Shown here: piece by piece, positions 28,117 through 35,932 of the stretch
Position numbering within the stretch: position 1 is the stretch's first letter
How the letters are laid out: each line of letters opens with the position of its first letter
Origin: Caballeronia humi
Lineage (GTDB): Bacteria; Pseudomonadota; Gammaproteobacteria; Burkholderiales; Burkholderiaceae
Reading direction: 5' to 3'
DNA: 64,000 nucleotides
Assembly: GCF_001544475.1 (NCBI RefSeq)
Contig: NZ_FCNW02000028.1
Coordinates: 1 to 64,000, forward strand
Position numbers and translations under genes: made by a program
Notes under the pieces: model-generated
Told to the model about the DNA's origin: nothing
Databases searched by the model: none
The model's input: the letters and a program-made list of their open reading frames with translations, nothing else

Positions 28117-29343
28117 TCAATGCGCGATGCGCTCGGCGGGCAAGGGACTCGACGCGTCCGCGCTCAGGTTGTCGACGAAGCCGTTCGCGAGGCGGCGCGC
28201 GCTGGCGTCTGCGGCGAGGACGTCGTCCAGCGTGGCGGCGCTCGTGTTCGGCAGCGCGTTCAGCACGCGTTCCACCACATCGCCGATCGCCATGAAGCCG
28301 ATGCGGCGCGCGAGGAACGCTTCCACGGCGATCTCGTTCGCCGCGTTCAGCGCCGCGCTCGCGATGCCGCCAGCTTCCAGCGCCTTAATGGCCAGCGCGA
28401 GGCACGGGAAGCGCCCGAAGTCGGGCTTTTCGAACGTGAGCGTGGCGATTTGCGCGAGATCGAGCTGCGCCACGCCCGATTCCACCCGATCCGGATAAGC
28501 AAGCGCATGCGCGATCGGCGTGCGCATGTCGGGATTGCCGAGCTGCGCGAGCACGGAGCCATCGGCGTAGGACACCATCGAATGGATGACGCTCTGCGGG
28601 TGAATCAGCACTTCGATGCGCGATCCCGGCAGGTCGAAGAGCCAGTGCGCCTCGATGACTTCGAGGCCTTTGTTCATCATCGTCGCGGAATCGACGGAGA
28701 TCTTGCGGCCCATCGCCCAGTTCGGATGCTTGCAAGCCTCGTCGGGCGTGACGTTGACGAGCGTCGACGGCTCGCGCGTGCGAAACGGCCCGCCGGACGC
28801 GGTCAGGATGATTTTCGAGACGCCGCCGTGCAGTTTCGCCTCGGCATCCGCACAGCGCGGCAGGCACTGGAACACGGCGTTGTGCTCGCTGTCGACGGGG
28901 AGCAGCACGGCATTGTTGTCGCGCACGGCGTCGATGAAAATCTGCCCCGACATCACGAGCGCTTCCTTGTTCGCGAGCAGGATGCGTTTCCCGTGGCGCG
29001 CGGCCGCGAGCGTGGGCGCGAGTCCCGCCGCGCCGACGATCGCCGCGACGACCGTGTCGCACGCGTCCGACGATGCAGCGTCGACGAGCGCCTGCGGCCC
29101 GTGCAGCACTTCAGTCCGGCAGTCCGCGGCGCGCAGAACGGCTGCGACCTTCGCGGCCGTATCGGCATCGCCTACGACCGCCACTTCGGGCTGAAAGCGC
29201 AGGCACTGGGCGACGAGTTTGTCGCCGTTACGATGAGCGGTGAGCGCGTGGACCGAGAAGCGGTCGGGATGCCGCGCCACGACGTCGAGCGTGCTTTCGC
29301 CGATCGAGCCCGTGGAGCCGAGCAAAGTCAGACGTTTTTGCAT
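28117..29343 (-). CDS. dxr: 1-deoxy-D-xylulose 5-phosphate reductoisomerase
   Basis: Second step of the MEP isoprenoid pathway, NADPH-dependent. 408 residues: nucleotide-binding LLGSTGSIGESTLDVV at the N-terminus, LLANKEALVMSG, and the metal/substrate region with SEHNAVFQCLP and ILTASGGPFR. The frame is open to 29421, but the ATG at 29343 matches the family start and follows the cdsA stop by 10 bases. It supplies precursors used by UppS encoded nearby. Confidence 0.97.
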   Translation of the reverse strand: MQKRLTLLGSTGSIGESTLDVVARHPDRFSVHALTAHRNGDKLVAQCLRFQPEVAVVGDADTAAKVAAVLRAADCRTEVLHGPQALVDAASSDACDTVVAAIVGAAGLAPTLAAARHGKRILLANKEALVMSGQIFIDAVRDNNAVLLPVDSEHNAVFQCLPRCADAEAKLHGGVSKIILTASGGPFRTREPSTLVNVTPDEACKHPNWAMGRKISVDSATMMNKGLEVIEAHWLFDLPGSRIEVLIHPQSVIHSMVSYADGSVLAQLGNPDMRTPIAHALAYPDRVESGVAQLDLAQIATLTFEKPDFGRFPCLALAIKALEAGGIASAALNAANEIAVEAFLARRIGFMAIGDVVERVLNALPNTSAATLDDVLAADASARRLANGFVDNLSADASSPLPAERIAH

Positions 29344-29353
29344 AAATCCTTCT

Positions 29354-30166
29354 TTAGCCGAGCAGCAGTAGCGCGATCGGCAGTACAGGCAACAATGCGT
29401 CGATGCGGTCCATGACGCCACCGTGGCCCGGCAGCAGACCGCTCGAATCCTTGACGCTGGCCTGGCGCTTCATGAGCGACTCGAACAGGTCGCCGATCAC
29501 GCTGAACGCCACCAGCACGGTGAGCGCGACCAGCGCCTTGAGCCATCCGCGATGCTCGACGTAGGCCGTGAAGAGCGTGGGTGCGAAAACCTGGCTGGCG
29601 GCGGCGATCGAGCCGATCACGATCACCGCGACCCAGCCGCCGATCGCCCCTTCCCACGTCTTGCCGGGGCTGATCGACGGGGCGAGTTTGTGGCGTCCAA
29701 GGGCTTTTCCGGCGAAGTATGCGCCTATGTCGGCGAGCCAGACGACTAGGAGAAGCGATAGCACGAACGCGACGCCGACCGTGCGCGCCGCGACCAGCGC
29801 GTGCCAGCAGGCGACGAACACGACGATTCCGGCGAAAAGGAGGAATACCTGCCACAGACCGGTGGCTAGAACGGGCTTGCGTAAAAGCGCGAACGGCCCC
29901 ACGAGCACCCAGAAGATTGCGGCCATCTGGAAAAGGCCTTTCGGCGCGACGCCGAGAAACGTGCTCAGAATCAGCACGAGCGCGGTAAAGACCGCATAGG
30001 CGACCGGCCCGGCGCCGCCGACCTTGAGCAGCCGCGCCCATTCCCAGGCGGCAAACACGACGACGAACCCGATCAGCGCCCCGAAAGCCCCGACCGGCGC
30101 AAAAAGCGTGATCGGCACCAGCACTGCCAGCAGAACGATTGCCGTGATGACACGGGTCTTTAGCAT
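29354..30166 (-). CDS. cdsA: Phosphatidate cytidylyltransferase
   Basis: Makes CDP-diacylglycerol from phosphatidic acid and CTP, the branch-point of phospholipid synthesis and the donor used by cardiolipin pathways. 270 residues with about seven hydrophobic segments and the CdsA signature LLPGHGGVMDRIDALLPVLP at the C-terminal end. The start overlaps the uppS stop by 7 bases. Confidence 0.95.
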   Translation of the reverse strand: MLKTRVITAIVLLAVLVPITLFAPVGAFGALIGFVVVFAAWEWARLLKVGGAGPVAYAVFTALVLILSTFLGVAPKGLFQMAAIFWVLVGPFALLRKPVLATGLWQVFLLFAGIVVFVACWHALVAARTVGVAFVLSLLLVVWLADIGAYFAGKALGRHKLAPSISPGKTWEGAIGGWVAVIVIGSIAAASQVFAPTLFTAYVEHRGWLKALVALTVLVAFSVIGDLFESLMKRQASVKDSSGLLPGHGGVMDRIDALLPVLPIALLLLG

Positions 30167-30942
30167 GAAAGGGTGTCGACCTTCTGCGATTGCGGTGCGA
30201 GTTGGGCGCTCGTGCGGCCGAAGCGGCGTTCGCGCTCGCCATAGGATTCGATCGCGCGGCCGAGCGCGTCGGCGTCGAAATCAGGCCAATAGGTGTCGGT
30301 GAAATAGAACTCGGTGTAGGCGAGTTGCCACAGCAGGAAGTTGCTGATGCGCTGCTCGCCGCCCGTGCGGATGAAGAGATCGGGCTCAGGCGCATAGGCC
30401 ATCGCGAGGTGCTGCGCGAACGATGCCTCATCCACCACGACCGCCTGCCCCTCTTCCACCGATTGCTCGGCAAGCTTACGGGTGGCTTGCATGATGTCCC
30501 AGCGGCCGCCGTAGTTGGCTGCGATCGTCAGCGTGAGGCGCGTGTTGCGCGCGGTTTTGGTTTCCGCGCGCTGGATCAGCGCGCGAATACGCTCATCGAA
30601 CATCGAAATGTCGCCGACGACGCGCAAACGGATGCCATTCGCATGCAGTTTGCCGATTTCGCGCTCGAGCGCCGTGACGAACAGGCGCATCAGAAACGAC
30701 ACTTCCTCGGTCGGGCGGCGCCAGTTTTCCGAGCTGAACGCGAAGAGCGTCACGTACTCGACGCCACGCCGCGCGCAGCTTTCGACGGTCGCGCGCACGG
30801 CATCGACGCCACGCGTGTGGCCGGCGACGCGCGGCAGGCGACGCTGCGTCGCCCAACGGCCGTTGCCGTCCATGATGATCGCGATATGGCGTGGAACAGC
30901 CGCGACATCGGGTACGCGAACGGTAGAGCTGGTATAGGTCAT
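30160..30942 (-). CDS. uppS: Undecaprenyl diphosphate synthase (di-trans,poly-cis)
   Basis: cis-Prenyltransferase making the C55 lipid carrier for peptidoglycan and O-antigen. 260 residues; the diphosphate-binding signature HIAIIMDGNGRWA with Asp25, then FAFSSENWRRP and the C-terminal RTGGEQRISNFLLWQLAYTE. Positioned between frr and cdsA as in many proteobacteria. Confidence 0.97.
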   Translation of the reverse strand: MTYTSSTVRVPDVAAVPRHIAIIMDGNGRWATQRRLPRVAGHTRGVDAVRATVESCARRGVEYVTLFAFSSENWRRPTEEVSFLMRLFVTALEREIGKLHANGIRLRVVGDISMFDERIRALIQRAETKTARNTRLTLTIAANYGGRWDIMQATRKLAEQSVEEGQAVVVDEASFAQHLAMAYAPEPDLFIRTGGEQRISNFLLWQLAYTEFYFTDTYWPDFDADALGRAIESYGERERRFGRTSAQLAPQSQKVDTLSC

Positions 30943-31007
30943 GGCCGCTGAATCTTATGATCGACAGAATGAAGTGCCAGCAACACTGGCAAGACCGGAA
31001 TCGGCCT

Positions 31008-31568
31008 TCAGACCGTCATGATCTCGGCTTCTTTCGACTGAACCAGCTTGTCGATTTCCGCGACGAATTTGTCGGTGAACTTCTGAACGTCGTCGCTTGC
31101 ACGACGCTCGTCGTCTTCGGAGATTTCCTTGTCCTTGACGAGTTTCTTCAGTTGCTCGTTGGCATCGCGGCGCAGGTTGCGCACCGCGATCTTGGCCGTT
31201 TCGCCTTCGCTCTTCACGACCTTCGTGAGTTCCTTGCGGCGCTCTTCGGTCAAAGCGGGCATCGGCACGCGGATCAGATCGCCCTGGTTCGACGGATTCA
31301 GGCCGAGGTCCGACTCGCGGATCGCCTTCTCGATGACCGGCACCATCTTCTTTTCCCACGCCTGGACGCCGATCGTACGCGCATCGACGAGCGTCATGTT
31401 CGCGACCTGCGAAATGGGTACGTTCGAGCCGTAGTAATCGACCTGGATGTGGTCGAGCAAGCCGGTATGGGCGCGACCCGTGCGGATCTTGGCGAGATCG
31501 GCCTTGAACGCTTCGATCGACCGCTGCATCTTCTGGTCGACGCCCTTTTTAATGTCAGCCACACTCAT
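31008..31568 (-). CDS. frr: Ribosome recycling factor
   Basis: Splits post-termination ribosomes together with EF-G. 186 residues, the normal length, with the family segments KTGRAH-type (DLAKIRTGRAHTGLLDHI), ESDLGLNPSNQGDLIRVPMP and RNLRRDANEQLKKL. It lies 85 bases after pyrH in the standard pyrH-frr order. Confidence 0.97.
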   Translation of the reverse strand: MSVADIKKGVDQKMQRSIEAFKADLAKIRTGRAHTGLLDHIQVDYYGSNVPISQVANMTLVDARTIGVQAWEKKMVPVIEKAIRESDLGLNPSNQGDLIRVPMPALTEERRKELTKVVKSEGETAKIAVRNLRRDANEQLKKLVKDKEISEDDERRASDDVQKFTDKFVAEIDKLVQSKEAEIMTV

Positions 31569-31653
31569 TTAAACCTCCGAACCTTGGTTACTGGCAATGC
31601 AGGCGCTTCGGGCGCAGGCTGTCGCGCCGCGCCGCGCCCTATCCCGCAAGAGT

Positions 31654-32367
31654 TTACACGTGGACGAGCGTGCCTTCGTCGTCGCCCTGGATGATGCGCT
31701 TGAGCGCGCCCGCCTTGTTGATCGAAAACACGCGGATCGGCAGTTTCTGATCGCGGCACAGCGCAAACGCGGTCGCGTCCATCACCTGCAGATTGCGACC
31801 GATCGCCTCGTCGAAGCTGATCGTGCTGTAGCGCGTGGCGTGCGGGTCCTTCTTCGGGTCGGCGGAGTATACGCCGTCGACCTTCGTCGCCTTCAGCACC
31901 ACCTCGGCGCCGACTTCCGAGCCGCGCAAAGCCGCTGCGGTATCGGTCGTGAAGAACGGGTTGCCCGTGCCGGCCGCGAAAATCACCACTTTGCCTTCTT
32001 CGAGCTGGCGAATGGCCCGCGGACGGATATACGGCTCGACGACCTGGTCCATGCGCAGCGCCGACTGCACGCGCGCTTCGATGCCCGCGTGGCGCATCGC
32101 GTCCTGCAGCGCCAGCGCGTTCATCATCGTGGCGAGCATGCCCATGTAATCGGCTGTTGCCCGGTCCATCCCGGCCGCGCCGCCCGCCACACCGCGAAAG
32201 ATGTTGCCGCCGCCGATCACGACAGCAAGCTGGGTGCCCATGCGGACCACTTCAGCCACGTCCGCCACCATGCGTTCGATGGTCGCGCGATTGATGCCGA
32301 AGGCATCGTCGCCCATGAGGGCTTCGCCGGAGAGCTTGAGGAGTACGCGTTTGTAGGCTGTGGGCAT
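31654..32367 (-). CDS. pyrH: UMP kinase
   Basis: Bacterial hexameric uridylate kinase, amino-acid kinase fold, 237 residues. It phosphorylates UMP to UDP and feeds UDP-sugars and CTP. Recognisable segments: YKRVLLKLSGEALMG at the N-terminus, AVVIGGGNIFRGVAG, and FAAGTGNPFFTTDTAAALR. Located between tsf and frr. Confidence 0.97.
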   Translation of the reverse strand: MPTAYKRVLLKLSGEALMGDDAFGINRATIERMVADVAEVVRMGTQLAVVIGGGNIFRGVAGGAAGMDRATADYMGMLATMMNALALQDAMRHAGIEARVQSALRMDQVVEPYIRPRAIRQLEEGKVVIFAAGTGNPFFTTDTAAALRGSEVGAEVVLKATKVDGVYSADPKKDPHATRYSTISFDEAIGRNLQVMDATAFALCRDQKLPIRVFSINKAGALKRIIQGDDEGTLVHV

Positions 32368-32471
32368 ATGAAGGTTCCGATCGCGCCAAGGAGGGTTGCA
32401 ACAACGTAGAACTGTAGGGGTGAAACGATATTTACGGCAAGCGCGCCAAATTCGTGCAGCGGCGGGTTGAC

Positions 32472-32541
32472 TAAGGGTAAACCCTTAAATTTGGGGCTTG
32501 CTGGTGCTGCTTGCGAACAGGCGGAACGAGTGTTCCGCCTG
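32472..32541. repeat. Two hairpins in the tsf-pyrH gap
   Basis: TAAGGGT (32472-32478) with ACCCTTA (32481-32487), and CAGGCGGAAC (32518-32527) with GTTCCGCCTG (32532-32541), both perfect. The second is followed leftward only by TT, so partial termination or processing between tsf and pyrH is possible but not clear. Confidence 0.6.
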
Positions 32542-32623
32542 GCGTCTCGCTGTGCTGCGGGTAATGCGTCCCTGCCGATGACGGCGCGCACTGGAATCAT
32601 GCCGCGCCGCCTCGCTGCCGGAT

Positions 32624-33505
32624 TTAGCTCTGCTTTGCTGCTGCGACTTGCGCGGCCACTTCGGCGGCGAAATCGTCCTGGCGCTTCTCAATGCCTTCGC
32701 CCACCACGAACAGCGCGAACTTCTGCACCGAAGCACCTGCCGCCTTCAGCATCTGTTCGATCGTCTGCTTGTCGTTCTTAACGAACGGCTGGTTCAGCAG
32801 CGAGACTTCCTTCAGATACTTTTGCACGCTTCCGTCGACCATCTTCGCGACGATTTCAGCCGGCTTGCCCGATTCGGCGGCCTTCTGCTCGGCGATGCTG
32901 CGTTCCTTCGCGATCAGGTCGGCCGGCACTTCTTCCGACGACAGCGAAACCGGCTTCATCGCGGCGATGTGCATCGCGACGTCCTTGCCGACTTGCTCGT
33001 CCGCGCCCGCGAACTCGACCAGCACGCCGATGCGCGTGCCATGCAGATACGAAGCCAGCTTGTTGCTGGATTCAAAACGCACGAAACGGCGGATAGAGAC
33101 GTTTTCGCCGATCTTGCCGACGAGCGCGAGACGCACGGCGTCGACCGTCGAGCTTTCGAGCGGACGTGCGCCGAGCGCGGCGACGTCGGCAGGGTTGGTC
33201 TTCGCCACGATTTCGGCGACCGTCTTGCCGAACGCGAGGAAATCGTCGTTTTTCGCGACGAAGTCGGTTTCGCAATTCAGTTCGACCAGCGCGCCCACGC
33301 CACCTTCGATGTGCGACGTCACGATGCCTTCAGCCGTCACGCGCGATGCCGCCTTGCTCGCCTTGTTGCCGAGCTTCACGCGCAGCAGTTCTTCCGCGCG
33401 CTCGAGGTCGCCGTCGGCTTCCGTCAGCGCCTTCTTGCATTCCATCATCGGCGCATCGGTCTTTGCGCGCAGTTCTGCCACCATGCTTGCGGTAATTGCC
33501 GCCAT
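32624..33505 (-). CDS. tsf: Elongation factor Ts
   Basis: Guanine-nucleotide exchange factor for EF-Tu; 293 residues with the UBA-like N-terminus MVAELRAKTDAPMMECKKAL and the two TS core domains (VALNCETDFVA-type: GALVELNCETDFVAKNDDF). Two ATG codons are adjacent (33508 and 33505). AAGGAG lies 3 bases before the first and 6 before the second, which favours 33505. It follows rpsB after a terminator-like hairpin. Confidence 0.96.
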   Translation of the reverse strand: MAAITASMVAELRAKTDAPMMECKKALTEADGDLERAEELLRVKLGNKASKAASRVTAEGIVTSHIEGGVGALVELNCETDFVAKNDDFLAFGKTVAEIVAKTNPADVAALGARPLESSTVDAVRLALVGKIGENVSIRRFVRFESSNKLASYLHGTRIGVLVEFAGADEQVGKDVAMHIAAMKPVSLSSEEVPADLIAKERSIAEQKAAESGKPAEIVAKMVDGSVQKYLKEVSLLNQPFVKNDKQTIEQMLKAAGASVQKFALFVVGEGIEKRQDDFAAEVAAQVAAAKQS

Positions 33506-33609
33506 CATCTGCTCCTTGAGTCTGTTTGATACGTGCCGCCGGCGTAAAAGCTCGCGACAAAAAATTGGGGTACAGCTTGTACTACAGGGCGAACTCCGGT
33601 CGTCGGCTT

Positions 33610-33645
33610 AAAAAAAAGGGGCCTTTCACAAAGCCCCCTTTTTTG
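33610..33645 (-). terminator. Terminator or attenuator hairpin between rpsB and tsf
   Basis: AAAAAAGGGG and CCCCTTTTTT pair around CTTT-CAC-AAAG with one C.C mismatch. Read leftward the hairpin ends in a run of seven T. It can reduce tsf expression relative to rpsB, as intercistronic structures do in other bacteria. Confidence 0.75.
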
Positions 33646-33662
33646 CCGGACGAGAGGGCTCT

Positions 33663-34415
33663 TTACGCCTCTGCGTTGACCTCGACGAACTCGTCGCCTT
33701 CGCCGCTGCGAGCAGCCTGGACGACTTCGTTCACCGCGTTCGCACGGCCTTCGAGGATCGCTTCGGCCACGCCTTGCGTGTACAGCGCGACGGCCTTGCT
33801 GGCGTCGTCGTTACCCGGGATCACGTAGTCGATGCCTTCCGGCGAGTGGTTCGTGTCGACCACGGCGATGACGGGGATGCCCAGCTTCTTCGCTTCGGTC
33901 ACGGCAATCTTGTGATAGCCGACGTCGATCACGAAGATCGCGTCCGGAATGCCGCCCATGTCCTTCACGCCGCCGATCGACTTCTGCAGCTTGGCCATTT
34001 CGCGTTCGAACAGAAGCGCTTCCTTCTTGCTCATGCGCTCGGTTTCACCCGATTCCAGCGCTGCTTCCATGTCCTTCAGGCGCTTGATCGAAATCTTCAG
34101 CGTCTTGAAGTTGGTCAGCATGCCGCCGAGCCAGCGCGCGTTCACGAACGGCATGCCGGCGCGTTGCGCTTCTTCAGCGACCGTATCGCGCGACTGGCGC
34201 TTCGTGCCGACGAACAGGATCGTGCCGCGATTGGCTGCCAGTTGACGCACGTACTTCAGCGCGTCGTTATAAAGCGGCAGCGTCTTTTCGAGGTTGATAA
34301 TGTGAATCTTGTTGCGATGACCGAAGATATAGGGGGCCATCTTCGGGTTCCAGAAGCGCGTTTGGTGACCGAAGTGGACACCGGCTTCCAGCATTTGACG
34401 CATGGTAACTGCCAT
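33663..34415 (-). CDS. rpsB: 30S ribosomal protein S2
   Basis: 250 residues: MRQMLEAGVHFGHQTRFWNPKM-type N-terminus, FVGTKRQSRDTVAEEAQRAGMPFVN, and DVGYHKIAVTEAKKLGIPVIAVVDTN. First gene of the leftward translation/envelope run. A promoter and a structured leader of about 190 bases lie upstream, fitting the autogenous control known for rpsB-tsf in E. coli. Confidence 0.98.
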   Translation of the reverse strand: MAVTMRQMLEAGVHFGHQTRFWNPKMAPYIFGHRNKIHIINLEKTLPLYNDALKYVRQLAANRGTILFVGTKRQSRDTVAEEAQRAGMPFVNARWLGGMLTNFKTLKISIKRLKDMEAALESGETERMSKKEALLFEREMAKLQKSIGGVKDMGGIPDAIFVIDVGYHKIAVTEAKKLGIPVIAVVDTNHSPEGIDYVIPGNDDASKAVALYTQGVAEAILEGRANAVNEVVQAARSGEGDEFVEVNAEA

Positions 34416-34607
34416 GAAATTCTCCGCGAGGGTTGGGTCTTAAGCCGGCTGCCGCATCCCGCGCCCTTCCTGCCTTTCGGCCAGTTTTGGAAGGACGCCG
34501 GACACCCTGGGTGCGCCGGCTTGCGAATCAAGTCTGTTTCCTTGCGTGCTGGCTTTCGTTTTATCCGATTGACAGCGGTCGCAAAATGGATACCGACTTA
34601 GCCAAAG
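34416..34607 (-). promoter_or_regulatory. Structured 5' leader of rpsB
   Basis: Several nested pairings occur in the leader. A long-range stem joins AAGCCGGC (34442-34449) to GCCGGCTT (34515-34522). Inside it, CCTTCC (34465-34470) pairs with GGAAGG (34489-34494) around a small stem closed by a GAAA tetraloop on the RNA. The other inner hairpin pairs GCCGG (34497-34501) with CCGGC (34516-34520) and CACC with GGTG. The long-range stem and this last hairpin share bases, so they would be alternative structures. This suggests a regulatory RNA element, possibly the S2 autoregulatory site. Confidence 0.6.
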
Positions 34608-34637
34608 AGTATAGCACGGGCAAGTTACAGGGCTCAA
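34608..34637 (-). promoter_or_regulatory. Promoter of rpsB
   Basis: On the minus strand TTGAGC (34632-34637), 18 bases, TATACT (34608-34613): five of six matches at the -10 box. Transcription would start about 185 bases before the rpsB ATG. Confidence 0.7.
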
Positions 34638-34781
34638 GGTGGCTGGGCGAGCGGAAATCGCCTGGCAGGCCGCGGCGCCCGGCACCCGGAAACGCCCTGC
34701 CCATCAGCGCCTCCCGCCCTAAGGTGCGATAATGCCGCTTTCGCGCGACCGCGCCGCCTACACGATTTTGCCTACCCAGTC

Positions 34782-35591
34782 ATGTCCATTACGCTGAAAA
34801 ACGACCACGATATTGCGCAGATGCGCGTCGCCTGCCGCCTCGCCAGCGAAGTGCTCGACTTCATCACGCCTCACATCGTGGCGGGCGTGACGACCGGCGA
34901 ACTCGACCGCCTGTGTCACGAGTACATGGTGCAGGAACAGGGCACCGTGCCCGCGCCGCTGAATTACCAGCCGCCCGGCTATCCGCCGTACCCGAAAGCC
35001 ACTTGCATCTCGGTCAACGACGTGATCTGCCACGGTATCCCGGGCGAGAAGGCGCTGAAGAATGGCGACGCGCTCAATATCGACGTCACGGTCATCAAGC
35101 ATGGCTATTTCGGCGATACGAGCCGCATGTTCATCGTCGGCGAAGGGTCGATTCTCGCGAAACGTCTCGTGCAGACCACCTTCGACTGCATGTGGCTCGG
35201 CATCGATCAGGTGCGGCCGGGCGCGCATCTCGGCGATATCGGCCACGCGATCCAGAAGCACGCCGAGTCGCAGGGATATAGCGTCGTGCGCGAATATTGC
35301 GGCCACGGCATCGGGCAGGTGTTTCACGAAGAGCCGCAAGTCTTGCATTACGGACGCCCGGGAACCGGTATCGAGCTCGAGGCGGGCATGATATTTACCG
35401 TCGAACCGATGATCAACGCCGGCCGCCGCGATATCCGCACGATGCCGGATCAGTGGACCGTCAAGACGCGCGACCGCAGTCTGTCGGCGCAGTGGGAACA
35501 CACAGTGCTCGTCACGCCGACGGGGTATGACGTCCTGACCGTGTCGGCGGGAACGCAGGCGCCGTCGCAGTTGATTGCGGCTACGGCTTGA
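34782..35591 (+). CDS. map: Methionine aminopeptidase, type I
   Basis: Removes N-terminal Met after deformylation. 269 residues; the dinuclear metal site residues are visible: Asp in NIDVTVIKHGYFGDTSRMF (two Asp), His in GHGIGQVFHEEP, Glu in FTVEPMIN and Glu in WEHTVLVT. Divergent from rpsB, the usual map/rpsB arrangement. GATAAT near 34728 may be its -10 box, without a clear -35. A small hairpin (35594-35609) directly follows the stop. Confidence 0.97.
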   Translation: MSITLKNDHDIAQMRVACRLASEVLDFITPHIVAGVTTGELDRLCHEYMVQEQGTVPAPLNYQPPGYPPYPKATCISVNDVICHGIPGEKALKNGDALNIDVTVIKHGYFGDTSRMFIVGEGSILAKRLVQTTFDCMWLGIDQVRPGAHLGDIGHAIQKHAESQGYSVVREYCGHGIGQVFHEEPQVLHYGRPGTGIELEAGMIFTVEPMINAGRRDIRTMPDQWTVKTRDRSLSAQWEHTVLVTPTGYDVLTVSAGTQAPSQLIAATA

Positions 35592-35932
35592 GTTGGCGGG
35601 TTTCCGCCAGGAGCGCGGGCCTCTGATTCGCGATAACGGCGCCCGAATTTCAAGACGGGCGAACTGACCGGGCACGGCAGCACCGAATGCGCGCGAAACT
35701 TCGCCGTGCTCCGCACCGTGAAGCGATTCGCTCGCGGACATGCGCCCGAGACCCGGCGGTCCGCCGCCGCAATCAGGGCAATGCTGGTAAAGCCCTGCTG
35801 ACGCCCACAAAAACGTTGCCGCTTCCTGGCCGTCTTCAATATGCAGCGTCGCCTGGATCAAAAGAAGCACAAAACGCACTCGCAGGACCAAACCGCCGTT
35901 CCGTCCAACCGATCTTCCGCCCCGGTCCATCC
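35592..35932. other. Gap between map and glnD
   Basis: 341 bases. A hairpin TGGCGG-GTTT-CCGCCA (35594-35609) follows the map stop, without a T-run. From 35687 the frame is open into glnD for 82 codons, but the translated segment is Arg/Pro-rich and unlike GlnD N-termini, so I leave it outside the gene. No other gene seen. Confidence 0.55.

Noticed and set aside
35687..35932. Upstream extension of glnD by 82 codons
   Set aside because: Arg/Pro-rich and not GlnD-like; the ATG at 35933 gives the normal length.
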